Positions 33,850-45,599 of a stretch of DNA of 64,000 bases are shown here, piece after piece. A program made the position numbers and the translations under genes. The DNA is from Meghimatium bilineatum. Lineage: Eukaryota; Mollusca; Gastropoda; Stylommatophora; Philomycidae. Below the pieces are notes generated by a model that had not been told where the DNA came from, made no database searches, and saw nothing but the letters and a program-made list of their open reading frames with translations. The DNA is taken from NCBI GenBank assembly GCA_034231615.1, contig CM067311.1, forward strand, positions 11,301,212-11,365,211, in the 5' to 3' direction. Within the stretch, counting starts at the first letter, position 1, and every line of letters begins with the position of its first letter.

Positions 33850-36440
33850 TGATAGACTTTAGTTTCTTAAATATTTTGGGTTAAGGGTGGGTGGGCAGAG
33901 TATGGTAGAAATAGTATCAACAGATGTGTCTTGCCTTTGCCAACACAAATATATATAATTTCTGTGGTATTTAATTATATTAAATAGTTTGATAATTTTC
34001 ATTTTAATTATGCTAATTTGCTGCCATTTTACAATATTAATTAGTTATGCGTGCATCTAAAAATTATAGAAATAGGCTCAACAGATGTGTCTTGCCTTTG
34101 CCAATACAAATATAGGTACAATACAAGAATCAGTGGACAGATTTATACAGAACAAATAACTAACATAATTAGATGAATTGAAATTCTTAAAAGTCGCTAT
34201 ATAGACATGTCTACTATGCGACATATTGCGCAATGAGAGCCCCTGACCACTCGACATGCTCGCTGCAAACTGAGTGGGAGGTGGATGGCCAGTTCATTGT
34301 GTGCAAATCGCTAGATCAGTACTTTAAGTTACTACTTTTTAAAATTCCGAGATAGTGTAATAGCAGATGAAACATTAATGAAATATTAATAAGTTCTGCT
34401 CACACCTAAAAATTATAGAAATAAGTTCAACAGATGTGTCTTGCCTTTGCGAACACAAATATATATAATTTCTGTGGTATTTAATTGTATTCAAAAGTTT
34501 GAGAATTTATTTTCATTTTAATTATGCTAAATGCTCCATTTTTAATATTCATTAGTCTTGCGCAAACCTAAAAATTATAGACATAAGATCAACACATGTG
34601 TCTTGCCTTTGCGAACACAAATATATATAATTTCTGTGGTATTTAATTGTATTCAAAAGTTTGATAATTTATTTTCATTTTTATTATGCTAATTTGCTGC
34701 AATTTTTAATATTAATAAGTTCTGCTCACACCTAAAAATTATAGAAATAAGTTCAACAGATGTGTCTTGCCTTTGCGAACACAAATATATATAATTTCTG
34801 TGGTATTTAATTGTATTCAAAAGTTTGATAATTTATTTTCATTTTAATTATGCTAAATGCTCCATTTTTAATATTCATTAGTCCTGCGCAAACCTAAAAA
34901 TTATAGACATAAGATCAACACATGTGTCTTGCCTTTGCGAACACAAATATATATAATTTCTGTGGTATTTAATTGTATTCAAAAGTTTGATAATTTATTT
35001 TCATTTTTATTATGCTAATTTGCTGCCATTTTTAATATTAATAAGTTCTGCTCACACCTAAAAATTATAGAAATAAGTTCAACAGATGTGTCTTGCCTTT
35101 GCGAACACAAATATATATAATTTATGTGGTATTTAATTGTATTCAAAAGTTTGATAATTTATTTTCATTTTAATTATGCTAAATGCTCCATTTTTAATAT
35201 TCATTAGTCCTGCGCAAACCTAAAAATTATAGACATAAGATCAACACATGTGTCTTGCCTTTGCGAACACAAATATATATAATTTCTGTGGTATTTAATT
35301 GTATTCAAAAGTTTGATAATTTATTTTCATTTTTATTATGCTAATTTGCTGCCATTTTTAATATTAATAAGTTCTGCTCACACCTAAAAATTATAGAAAT
35401 AAGTTCAACAGATGTGTCTTGCCTTTGCGAACACAAATATATATAATTTATGTGGTATTTAATTGTATTCAAAAGTTTGATAATTTATTTTCATTTTAAT
35501 TATGCTAAATGCTCCATTTTTAATATTCATTAGTCCTGCGCAAACCTAAAAATTATAGACATAAGATCAACAGATGTGTCTTGCCTTTGCGAACACAAAT
35601 ATATATAATTTCTGTGGTATTTAATTGTATTCAAAAGTTTGATAATTTATTTTCATGTTAACTATGTTAATTAGCTACCATTTTAATATTAATTAATTCA
35701 GAGTGCACTTAAAAATTATATTAATAGGTTCAACAGATGCATCTTGCCTCTGTCAACACAAATATATATAATTGCTTTTATTTAATTATATTCAATAGCT
35801 TGATAATTTATTTTCTTGCCTGTGCCAATACAATAATAGGTACAATACAAGAATCAGTGGATAGGTTTCTATGGAACAAATAGATAACATAATTAGCCGG
35901 AACAAAATTCCTAAAAGTCACACATACAGACGTGTCCACTATTCAACATGTTGCTCGATGAGAGCCCCTGTCCACTCGACATATGCACTGTACACTAAGT
36001 GGGATGTGGATGGCCAGTTCTTTGTGCACAAATCGCTAGATCAGTATTTTAATTTATGACTTTTTAAGTTTTCGTAATAGTGTAATAGTAAATGTAATTA
36101 AAAAGTAGGTATGTTGTCACATGATTCACGAATTAAACCCAAATATATATAATTTCTGTGGTATTTAAGTATATTCAATAGTTTGATAATTTTTTTTCAT
36201 TTTAATTATGCTAAATTTCTGCCAATTTTAATATTACTTAGTTCTGCGCGCACCTAAAAATTATAGAAATAGGATCAACAGATGCGTCTTGCCTTTGCCA
36301 ACACAAATATATATAATTTCTGTGGCATTTAATTATATTCAATACTTTGATAATCTATTTTCATTTTAATTATGCTAATTTTCTTCCATTTTTAATATTA
36401 CTTAGTTCTGCACGCACCTAAAAATTATAGAAATAGGATC
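33850..36440. repeat. Tandem array, about 163-bp unit in alternating dimers
   Basis: Units with TGTGTCTTGCCTTTGCGAAC, ACACAAATATATATAATTTC and TTAATTATGCTAA recur every 162-163 bp between 34,430 and 35,660. Two variants alternate (AAGTTCAACAGATGTG and AAGATCAACACATGTG), giving a dimer of about 325 bp. At both sides (about 34,105-34,385 and 35,835-36,110) the array is broken by the same 280-bp segment, which lies in the same orientation. Confidence 0.92.
35871..36059 (+). other. 280-bp module with coding-like conservation
   Basis: In this module and its partner near 34,150-34,340, the plus-strand translation MRAPVHSTYALYTKWDVDG (MRAPDHSTCSLQTEWEVDG in the partner) and the following KSLDQYF run are kept, and the frame stays open across much of the module. 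I do not recognise the family. It could be a remnant of an element that spread with the array, or a chance frame. Confidence 0.35.
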
Positions 36441-36725
36441 AACAGATGCAAACATCATCAGAAAACACACCTGGACATATATCGGCCACATACTTAGATT
36501 GAAGGAAGACAGAATTCCACGACAAGCCTTCATGTGGATACCAGATGGGAAAGAAAACAGGGAAGACAAAAAACAACTTTCTGAAGAACATTTCTGAATG
36601 AAGTGAAATCAACAGGCATAAATGCACAAGACCTGCACTCCTTGGCAACTGACCGACAGGCATCTAGAACTACGATATCGGAGCTATGTGCCAAACTTAG
36701 CAAAAGAGCAACTGACTAACATAAA
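36440..36725 (+). mobile_element. LINE 3' end inside the 163-bp array
   Basis: Encodes YIGHILRLKEDRIPRQAFMW and IPDGKENREDKK, the post-reverse-transcriptase tail also seen at 32,340-32,420. It interrupts the array, a remnant of which continues at 36,760-36,880. Confidence 0.75.
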
Positions 36726-37559
36726 TAATGTTATATATTTAATTTTTATATTTTAAATATTTTAATTAGCTGCCATTTTTGAATATTCATTAGTTGTGTG
36801 TGCTTCTGAAAATTACAGAAATGGAAACAATAGATGTGTCTTGCCTTCATGAACAAAAAGATGTATAAGTTTGTGTGTTGTATTATTGAAAATAACAAAC
36901 TACAAAGATAAGAAATTACCTCAGCTACATTTTGTTGTCACAAGATATATTTTATTTATATTTTCCTATGTTTCATGTAAGTTATTTTAATGTCAAATTC
37001 ATAACTTTTTTAGTGTTGACGTGCAGACTTGGTTGAGGTATCGTTATATTGCAATTTTTAAGGGATATCTAACTATATTATTTGTAATTATGTAGCACTG
37101 TCAGCACAATTCTGAAAAAATTTATTTTCCAAGTACCTTTTCTACATAGATTTTCCATATCTCTCGTTTCATTGCAATTTGCTTTTTAGATCTTCATTGC
37201 TGAACGAATCATGATGCAAATATGGAAATCATTAAATCCGTTTCAGTAACACAGATATTTAATTTCTACGATATTAATGTGTTAAATTAATGATCAACGA
37301 GTTCTTGATTCAGCAAAACAAAAACATTATTTGAACCGGAAGTTAAAGATAGTAGCATTTATTTACCAAGGGACATAGCCGGACATGTACTCCAAAATCA
37401 AGGGTGGTAATAAGTATGAGATATTAATAAATCATCAAAACACACAAATTTTGATCTGACAATTGGCAATATCATTTTAATTAACAACTATAATTTATTT
37501 TGCGAGATTTTATGTAACTTTTCCCCGTTCTCCTATTTATAAAAACGTTTTTTGAAAGC
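36726..37559. other. Array remnant, then AT-rich unassigned sequence
   Basis: 36,760-36,880 carries one diverged 163-bp unit (AGATGTGTCTTGCCTTCATG). The rest holds nothing I recognise. Confidence 0.5.
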
Positions 37560-38020
37560 AATATGCGCGACATTCTTCCCTCACTGTTGTCATGGGTAAC
37601 AAAATGTGTGGCACATATGCTTTTGAAGTTTAAAGGATAATGTCCGTATCAGGTTCAAGTTCCCCGCGGAACTTTATACAAAAGTTGGCTCTTGACTTTG
37701 TATGGGAACTAGTGTCAGTAGTCCGTTCACATGTCTTAGACTCCACCGCGGGGTCAAGGTTCAGCCAGTGTCGAGTCAGCTCGCTCGTCACAGTACCGCT
37801 TGGGATCTAGGCTGGTTCCTCCCCATATGACATGTTAAGACAGGACGAAGTCACCGGGGTGAAGTTTTCGGTCGTACGGAATGTTAACAGCATAAACGTG
37901 CTCAGCTGAGTGGTGAGCTATACTCAGCGTCCGAGTGGCTTTCGATGTCGGCGCCTGCTATGTCATACCGCCTCGAGAGAGGATTACGGAGGTATAGGAG
38001 AGCTGCTTAGAAAGTGCTTC
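37560..38020. other. CpG-rich patch of unknown nature
   Basis: About 460 bp markedly richer in G, C and CpG than its surroundings, with CCGCGGAAC, CACCGCGGGG, GTCGGCGCC and CGCCTCGAG. No long open frame, rRNA or tRNA fold was recognised. It could be part of a GC-rich repeat or a promoter-like island. Confidence 0.4.
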
Positions 38021-38224
38021 ACTCGACTTTTTTATCATTTTTTTTACTTTTGTAATTAATTTTGTAATTAACTTTTATTATTAGTAAAATTATTTCATTT
38101 AGTTTTATTGTAAAGAATACATTTTGGAATAAAGAAAACATATTTTGATACATAGTGATAATGTATAGTTTTTAATGACTTAACATTTTACAAGAAAATG
38201 ATTTTTTAAATTTCTGTGGATTAT

Positions 38225-38420
38225 TGATTAGGAACAAGTGTCACAGCACTGGGGGCATTCCTATATATGCTCTGCTTGCCGTTCCATCATCCATCTAAAA
38301 GTGTATAAGCTCAGCGTCCCAGTCAGTTGCTGATCACGCGTTCTTCTGATCTTTCCGGAGAGGGAACACCACATCTAGTCAATACCATTTCTGCTATTCT
38401 CTGAATCCTCATTGTCACAT
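38225..38420. repeat. Dispersed repeat B, copy 1
   Basis: Shares GTCACAGCACT, the CCATCTAAAAGTGTAT phrase, CCCAGTCAGTTGCTG and CTTTCCGGAGAGGGA with 59,305-59,500. Ends are not defined. Confidence 0.75.
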
Positions 38421-39120
38421 TTCTGGGGGGGGGGGCGGAATTGCAGTTTATGAGTTTTAAAAACTTAATGGTTGAGAGAGCATTTACTTTAAAAAAATAA
38501 CGCATATTCACACTATAAAAACATATTTTGTGTTGGTTGAGTTTTTTTTAAATGTAAACTTAAAATATTTTGACTTGATAAATATATTTCTCACTATAAT
38601 AGCGGAAATATGCATTTGTTTATGTAAATGGCAGATATGTGTGTTAGTCACATTCTCACGGGAATTGTCTTGGTTTTATATCGCTGCCTGATAACTCGCC
38701 CGGTTGTGACGTGTCCCGGATTCTATCAGTTTACTAATAGGCATATAACGAATGTGTCACGTGTTCGAATCAACACACTTGGTATAGCTTCGTGAAAACA
38801 AGAGAAGTGTGATCATGTTTACGAGTTTGGCACGCTTTTTGACACGGGGGCATGGTAACACTAAGCGCAGGCGATTGTAAAGGCTTAAATCTATTTATAC
38901 ATAGATCAGTGGTCATAACGTATTTTCTGTAGACGTATTAAATTATTTCAAAATATTATGTGATTGTCAGGAGTCTGTCATCCAATGAATAAATTAGATT
39001 TCCAACACAGTTAACATGTGTTCTTTGATACAATTAAAAAGAAAGAATATCTTTGACAATTTGTTTCTAGTGAACAATCTGAAAGCAATGGTAGTTAAAT
39101 GAACTTAATTTCCAATAGAA
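38421..39120. other. No recognisable gene
   Basis: AT-rich, with a G run at 38,423-38,436. A GTGTTCGAATCAACAC motif near 38,762 looks like a tRNA T-arm but no full cloverleaf was found. Confidence 0.4.
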
Positions 39121-39290
39121 ACTGTCCTTGTGTTACCGGGCCTGGCTGGGAGAAGTGAATAAAAACTGCGCTTGTTTAGCCGGGACTGGAAGGGGAGCAA
39201 AGAATAGCTACACTGTTACCTGTCAAACAGTTCGTAAGCAGCAACTAAGTGGATTTTGATGTGGAGTTCATTAAGGTCCATAGATAACTA
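39121..39290 (+). repeat. SINE family 1, head only
   Basis: Two head-like starts (TGTTACCGGGCCTGGCTGGG and TAGCCGGGACTGGAAGGGG) in tandem, then the AGCAACTAAGTGGATTTTGA body; truncated at the 3' side. Confidence 0.65.
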
Positions 39291-39599
39291 TCAGGGCCAT
39301 AGAGACGTTTTCGATGTGGAAGGGGTTTTACATAAAAAAAAACTAATGTAAAAAAGGCATTCTGCCGTTGTTGTATGAAATAATTCCATCTTTTTACTGA
39401 GAAATTGGTGATTACCTTTTTTTGTAATAGAATATCGTTACGGGAGGGGTTTCACCCGCCATTTGGCTAAATTACTAGCAATAAAAAAACATTTTATGAT
39501 TTCTTAAGAGTGGAAGGGAGTTACCCCCCCCCTATCAATAGAAGTATAAACCATACAAGTAGATATATTTGTCGATTTAATATTTATTGACTGATTCGG

Positions 39600-39905
39600 A
39601 ACCACAAGAAATGTGCGCTATTAGCTCTTACTTCCTATGTGCAGTGCAGTAATTTTTTTGTGAGCTTTCTTTCATACCCAGGAGACTTCAGCTCAGTGCA
39701 ATGCCCATTGAATGAGTTTTCTACTCAGAGGAGGTCTATAGTTGTATAGATGACATGCTACAAGCTTCCATAAAGGAGTCTCAATATAACGGCATGTCAT
39801 CTACTAAGGTTTTCTGTTGCATGGTTGGTTTGTCTAGTGGGACATTTGTGAGCCCACAGATGCAACCGCATGCGTTTAATATTGAAAGTAATGGTTCTTG
39901 TAGAC
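39600..39905 (-). repeat. Dispersed repeat A, minus strand
   Basis: Reverse-oriented copy: GCTATTAGCTCTTACTTCC to CAACCGCATGCG. Compare 53,825-54,125. Confidence 0.75.
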
Positions 39906-40664
39906 ATGTATGCATCTATAGCATTGATTTTGCTTTTCCAAATGATAGTTGATCTTGACATATCAGCTAAATCCATCTCCAGCCTTAAGCTAATGTCACA
40001 TTTTTGACTAGGAAATCATGTGACTTCTGGATCACTAGACCGTCTATGGAATCGGTCAGCCAACTCAACCCTCAAAACTTTCTTAGTCACCATTTACGAT
40101 GTGCGTGTCAGGTAATAGTGCAACTAATATTTTCTGGTGCAACTAATATTAATATAGCTCCATTTTCTGGTTTCCGCCCCACACGGACTGACCTCCGATC
40201 TATAATACATAGCACACTCCACATCACACAGGCTGACCACTGATCTATCATGCATAGCACAGTCTACATTACATGGGCTGATAATAAATCTACCATACAC
40301 AGTTTAGTACACATTACTCGGGCTGACCACTGATCTAAAACAAATATCACAGTCAACACCACGCATTGTTTTTGTCTTTTCTTATAGGTCCTAATTTTGA
40401 CATCTTAGCAGCAATCTTACTTTCGTGAACTGTACGAGATAGAAAAAGGGCTCTGTTTACAGGAAGAAATCGTGGCTATTGGATCTTAGATAGTCACTTT
40501 GATTTAACATAATGCTTTATTTAAAAAAAAATTAATCATCGTAAACAGAGAACTTAACATTTTATAAAAGGTGGTTTTACGTTTGCAATAAAAGGGAGAT
40601 AATAAGAACAATTGTCAATAAATTTGTTTCAACTAATTATTCTCCCCTTATTAGTTATCTTCCC
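39906..40664. repeat. Short local repeats, no gene
   Basis: Around 40,180-40,350, three near copies of a unit of about 60 bp (GGCTGACCACTGATCTATCA, CATAGCACAGTCTACATTAC). No coding sequence recognised. Confidence 0.6.
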
Positions 40665-41230
40665 ACTGAGGCATACGAGGAAATTGAAAAGGCAGACAGA
40701 CTGGCAAAGGATGGAGCAACACAGGGACAAATAGACCAAGAAATCACCTACCAAGAAAAAGGACACTCATCAAAACCATCAGGAAAGTTGACCACCCAAA
40801 AGACAATTACCACTATCTCGACAGAGCAGGACATGTTATTACCTTTCGCCTCAGAACAGAACACAACAGATTAAACATGCACTTGAATAGACTGAGACTG
40901 GTCCCATCACCTATGCGCCCTTGTGGGCAGGCAGCAAAGACCACTGAACATATTCTGCAAGACTGCAATACACTAAACCAGTTACGGTAAGAACACTGGC
41001 CCACGGAGATGGATATCCACATAAATATGTATGGGAGCACTGAGGAGCTTTCAAATACAGCAGCATTTATTAAGAAAACAGGACTTGCTGTGTAGATACG
41101 TCAAACTGCGAATGAGAAGTGGAAGACTAATTATTGTGTCAAAAAAGAGAAGAAATGTACTCCTGCTACATCTTGAATTTAAACACGAATTAAACAAATA
41201 GTTTGTTCTTGTTTCTATTGTTTGCATATG
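40665..41230 (+). pseudogene. LINE RNase H end and zinc knuckle
   Basis: Encodes KADRLAKDGATQGQ (last RNase H motif), then in another frame YLDRAGHVITFRLRTEHNRL and RPCGQAAKTTEHILQDC. This is the same LINE family whose C-termini lie at 28,777 and 33,000. At least one frameshift and a stop. Confidence 0.85.
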
Positions 41231-41339
41231 TCTAAAATGTTAAACATATTATTATGAAAAACTCATACGTAAGTTGACTATGATTCCTGTGTACAAAAAA
41301 GAAATTAGAATGATATCCCTTGTGAACCAAATAAGAACC

Positions 41340-41800
41340 AATTTGTGCTTATTACAAACATGTGTGTTTCCAGTAACGACGAATGCAATGCATGCGAAAC
41401 ATGGGTACTAATAAAACATTGTCCAATATAACAATATCATTTGAATTAGAATTCTACAGAATAGTTATAAGGAAACCATGGACAGCAAGGAAAACAAACC
41501 AGGATGTGCAAAACACAATCATCGCCCAAAAGGGCTGGCTTCTGAAAACCATATTAAATGAACAACTAGCTTTTTTCGGTCATGTTAAGAGACATGACGG
41601 TATGGAGATAGTGATATTTGAGGGACGATAGAAGGTAACAGTTGTAAAGGCCAACCAAGACGCCCTTGGACAGACGACATACAGGAATGTCTGCCCTAAA
41701 GGAGGTGGTTCACTTTGCTCAAGACCGAGGAGAATTCAATAGAGCCACAAGGAAGACCACGTTCTGGATAGAATATATCACGGGTTGATCCCCTTAAAGT
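41340..41800 (+). mobile_element. LINE 3' end
   Basis: Encodes WTARKTNQDVQNTIIAQKG and AFFGHVKRHDGMEIVIFEG, then a tail with DHVLDRIYHG. This is the classical RMD/HDG.E tail of a CR1- or RTE-like LINE. The GH..R motif is intact, but a stop at 41,629 breaks the frame. The same tail start is in the sliver at 1,515-1,550. Confidence 0.8.
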
Positions 41801-41999
41801 GCTCCAATAATAAAATTGGTATGATAAAAACGTGATGTATTATATACCCAGGCAGTTTTGGTTCAACAACACACTCTTAAACACATACTCTTGAATTCGC
41901 AGGGACTGGATTACCAGAACACGACCTATATTATTATAAGCTGATGGTTAAAAACGTTGAGGATACAACCAAATTTTCGCCTGAGTGTTTCCGGAGTCA

Positions 42000-42260
42000 T
42001 AAATTGGAGTAAGTAAAGGCGGCATTGCTACCTGCCAATCATGTTGTAATATGCGACTAAGCAGGTCTTGGGCTCACGTTGGTTGTTTCATCCTAAAAAG
42101 AGCCAAAGGGACGCAGAAGCTATGCTGAAGTAGGATCTGGAAGGCTGAAAAGCGCATATATCGCAGCTAAGATGTAAGCTATAACACAATGCACTTTGTT
42201 CTCCAAACTACATAATGCGGGAGTCCGATAACTAACGCAGAAGAACAAGAGCGTAATTGA
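42000..42260 (+). repeat. SINE family 1 copy, degenerate
   Basis: Body landmarks AAAAGCGCATATATCGCAGC and TTCTCCAAACTACATAATGC, tail ACTAACGCAGAAGAACAAG. Confidence 0.75.
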
Positions 42261-42309
42261 ATCATGCCCGCGGTTGAAAGAAGAGCACCATTACCATTAG
42301 GTTACCAAT

Positions 42310-42660
42310 ATACAACTATAGTTGGGAAACGGGCAATGTACCACAGTCGTGGAGAGAAGCGTTTATGTGTCCTATTATTAAAAAAGGCAAGGACAAACAG
42401 AAGCCCGACAGTTATAGACCAATAATTCTAACGAGTTGTGTCTGCAAGACAATGGAAAGGATGATCAACAGAAGACTAAAGTGGTACCTAGAATCAGAGA
42501 AGCTATTGGTGCCAGAACAAGCTGGGTTTAGAGAGTGTAACAGCACAGAAGACCAAATAACATTCCTGTCCAGATCATAGAAGACGCATTTCAAGAAAAG
42601 AAAAAAGTTTTCAACATATGGATAGATCTTCAAAAAGCTTTCGACAATGTAGTGTTTTGT
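42310..42660 (+). pseudogene. LINE reverse transcriptase, N-terminal fingers
   Basis: Encodes MCPIIKKGKDKQKPDSYRPI, ILTSCVCKTMERMINRRLKW and LVPEQAGFRECNSTEDQI, the first reverse transcriptase blocks of I- or Jockey-like LINEs, ending near LQKAFDNV. The rest of the domain is missing. Confidence 0.88.
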
Positions 42661-42744
42661 TATTATTCTTTGCTCTAGTTTTTTTTCTTCCCGTCAACAC
42701 ACTGGCGGAACATTGTCTCTCGCGACGTTTTTGTTTATATTTCA

Positions 42745-43315
42745 TCATCATCAAATGCCGTCTCCGCAACGAAGGTTAGTTGCAACATATCTCCAACATC
42801 CCCTGTCTCTTGTTTTGGTGGTGCACTCTGCTAGACTGTAGTCTGTCCATCTTGCTGTGTTACTCTCCCACGTGTATCTCTGCCTACCTCTAGCTCGCTT
42901 CCCTTTGACTTTACATTCAAGTAAGGTCTTCGATAAGGTGTCATGTCTTTTAATGTGTTCAAAATAGTTTATTTTCCTGATCTTTATTTCTCTTAGTAAT
43001 TCTTTCTTCATATTAAGTGTTTTTAGAACCTCTTTATTTATTTTCTTCTTTTTCCATGATGTTCTCCCTATTCTTCTATATACCAACATCTCAAAGGCAT
43101 CAATTATGTCTTCTAATTGTTTGTTAAGTGTTCACATTACTATAAAATAGATGTAGTATTTTATAATTCTAATTTTGAAAACTTTTTTTGTAATTTGTTT
43201 AGATGTTACTATTTTCTTCATGTCATTGAAGGTAATTTTAACCATTCTTATTCTCCTTTTAACTTCTGTTTCACACCGCCGACATTTAACACTGTATTTT
43301 ACCTTTTTTTTAAAA
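42745..43315 (-). mobile_element. LINE 3' part (minus strand)
   Basis: The minus-strand frame 43,089-42,751 encodes RRIGRTSWKKKKINKEVLKT and YFEHIKRHDTLSKTLLECKV, then RARGRQRYTWESNTARWT. The same family occurs at 48,055-48,250 and 49,685-50,990. The part near 43,115-43,300 is a degenerate reverse transcriptase end. Confidence 0.82.
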
Positions 43316-43320
43316 TTGTA

Positions 43321-43915
43321 AATAATTGTCTGTGAAAACTTTCTTGGTAATCATAAGTCCCCTACGTACAGGGAAGGAGTTCAGCGTCTAATAGATTCTT
43401 ACCAGAACCTTGGCTGTCGCATGTCATTAAAAGTGCACTTCTTGCACTCCCATGTAGATTTATTCCCAGAAAATCTTGGTATGGTGAGTGAAGAGCAAGG
43501 AGAACGTTTTCACCAGGACATTCAGTTAATGGAGCGCCGTTATCAAGGTTTGTGGAATGAGAGTATGATGGCCGACTTCTGCTGGATGCTATTCCGTGAT
43601 AATCCAGGCGAAGAATATAACAGAAAATCAAATTCCAAGCATTTTTGAAGAAACATTCTACATATCTATGCTGTGATGTAAGTATATTTGATTTAGTCTA
43701 GAAGATGTGAATCATTTGCTTAATTGATGTTTGCGATTCTCGAAAAAATACAGCCAAGTTCAGTGAAAACTAACATCACTCATAACTTTAAAACTTGACG
43801 TGATAGAAAAAAACTGATACCAGATCTGAAATCAGCGCCAAAAAATCCTTTAGAAAAGTGTATTTTGGTTTCAGATGATTAAAAAAAGTTTTATTTTGTT
43901 GCCTTGTGTAATCAC
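43321..43915 (+). pseudogene. Second, divergent CACTG-type transposase copy, 3' part
   Basis: From 43,324 to the stop at 43,646-43,648 the frame encodes ENFLGNHKSPTYREGVQRLI, MSLKVHFLHSHVDLFPENLG, SEEQGERFHQDIQLMERRYQ and MADFCWMLFRD. This aligns with the last quarter of the protein at 5,964-7,633 but differs at many positions, so it is another subfamily. It keeps the reading frame across the point where the first copy is shifted. The 3' sequence ends TTTTGTTGCCTTGTGTAAT, resembling the TIR TTTGTTGCACAGTG, so the element end is probably near 43,910. Confidence 0.8.
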
Positions 43916-43954
43916 ACCTCGAGGGTACTGGGGTGAGCAGCGTTGATACTGCTG

Positions 43955-44050
43955 GTTTTTTTTTTCCACTAGGTCTGACAATCAGCGGAACATAACTGTC
44001 TGCCCATATAGGCACCGAGGTGATGGAGCCAGTCTTAGTCTATTTAAGTG
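43955..44050 (-). pseudogene. Short LINE C-terminus fragment
   Basis: The minus strand encodes a CLYGQTV-like stretch corresponding to the CPCGQTAEH motif of the LINE ends at 28,777 and 40,665, with the cysteine pattern partly lost. Confidence 0.5.
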
Positions 44051-44339
44051 ACTGTTTTGTATGTTATGCCCAGTTCGGAGGCCGAAGATAATAACCTGCT
44101 CAGATCTGTCAAGATATTGATAGTTGTCTTTGATCGACTTTTCTGAAAGCATTGATGAGGGTCCCCTTTTCTTTGTAGGTGATTTCTGGGTATTTTTGTT
44201 CCATTGTTGCTCCGTAATTTACAAGCATAGCCCACGCCCTGGTTTGCCTCAGTAGGATGGTATCCACTGTAATATTACCCTTTTAGTTATTTCCTGCAGT
44301 AATGTTTATTCTTTTGCTGATATTTTATGTAAACTTATC

Positions 44340-44430
44340 TACATGAACTATAATGCATGGTCATAATTCTAACTGAATTGTCAAAAGTGGATTAAAAATG
44401 GTCATTATCACTTGTGATGGACGAAGACAC
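44340..44430 (+). repeat. Terminal sequence of the zinc-finger-tailed LINE
   Basis: Only the last 90 bp: GGTCATAATTCTAACTGAAT to CACTTGTGATGGACGAAG, matching the ends at 612 and 27,345. Confidence 0.7.
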
Positions 44431-44559
44431 ACATGTAAATTTCAGCACCTCCATGTTTCTATGTGGTACATATCTTCAATCATGTTGCATACTATTGTTT
44501 TCGTTTGAAGATTATTCAGTTCTCTCATAGAGTATCGATACTTGTTGTTTATGATGGTT

Positions 44560-45090
44560 CCAGGGGCGTACCGAGGGTGGTGCGGGGGGTACGGTCGCAC
44601 CGGGCATCAAGACTTGAAGGGCATCGAAATGCCACTCAAAATAATGAAAACTAAGAAAAGGGGTTTAAGTGCCTTTGCCGAAGCCAAAGTTGATATTCCG
44701 CACCGTTAAAAATTTTTTTCTTGTTAGGCACATTTATTTGGCGATTAAGTAATAGCACATTTTTGGCACACAAAAAAAGACAAAGACAGAATCCAGTTCT
44801 ACTTACAAGGCTAATTTAGAAGGAGAATGCGCTTTGAATTTGACAGATATCGGGCAGTGGCCAGCGGTTATTTCGGACAACGTTAAGATGCACCTAATTG
44901 TGAGTGGTTCGAAACAACTGCAGAACATAAACACCCGTTCGAGGAGGTTACAAGTGCAGTCAAAGAAATGAGGAAGCTGACCATAGCCTGGTTCCTTAAT
45001 AGAATACCGAATGGCGACAAAGTACGCCGAATATGTTATTTTCCAACAAGAAAGTCCTTGTTCTATTTCTGTTGTCGCTTCTTACACCAT
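44560..45090 (+). pseudogene. hAT fragment with TTF-type N-terminal domain
   Basis: Starts CAGGGGCGTACCGAGGGTGG, a typical hAT terminal repeat. About 250 bp later the plus strand encodes DIGQWPAVISDNVKM and, in another frame, NRIPNGDKVRR, landmarks of the zinc-binding TTF domain that precedes the catalytic domain in many hAT transposases. The downstream part is lost near 45,090. The second terminal repeat-like start CAGTGGCGTAGCGAGGG at 45,908 belongs to another copy. Confidence 0.7.
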
Positions 45091-45590
45091 AAAATCTTAC
45101 ACCACTGACAATAGAGTTACGGAAATTGTTATATATTGCCGTTAGGTACTCGATATTTTGTCTTTATCTATAAAGTCGTAATCCGCCAGGGTCGTAGGGG
45201 TACCACATTGGATGCTTCAGCACACAGAGTCTTCCAGCAATGTCTATCTTCAACGATGTGGAGAATTGAGAAAATATATTGTCCTGTCCATTCCTTGATG
45301 TTGTCTTTCCATGTTTTTATTTGTCCTCCTCTGCTTCTTCTACAGTTCCCTGCAGTATTGTTCTTTACAAAGAATCATGTCTATGTCGAAATAGTGCAAG
45401 TTTTCGTCGCTTCACTATTGAAAGAAATGGTTCGTGTAGACCTGCATACATCTATATTTTATTTATTGTTATTTACAAATTTGTCTTATGCTCTCTGTAA
45501 GAAATTTGTAGAATCTTCTGTAACATTTGTAATGGAAGGCATATAACCGTCTCTCCATGTCCACAGTGAGTGTCTAACTCTCGCAACCAT
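45091..45590. other. Unassigned sequence with a short SINE body
   Basis: 45,175-45,245 resembles the SINE body at 24,345-24,400. The open frames across 45,136-45,546 show no recognisable motif. Confidence 0.45.
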
Positions 45591-45599
45591 AGAGAATAC

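Noticed and set aside
38755-38780. A tRNA T-arm-like motif GTGTTCGAATCAACAC
   Set aside because: No acceptor stem, D-arm or anticodon arm could be paired around it at tRNA spacing.
45136-45546. A 136-codon ORF as a host gene
   Set aside because: It begins in a SINE body, overlaps another frame of similar length, and has no recognisable motif or splice context.
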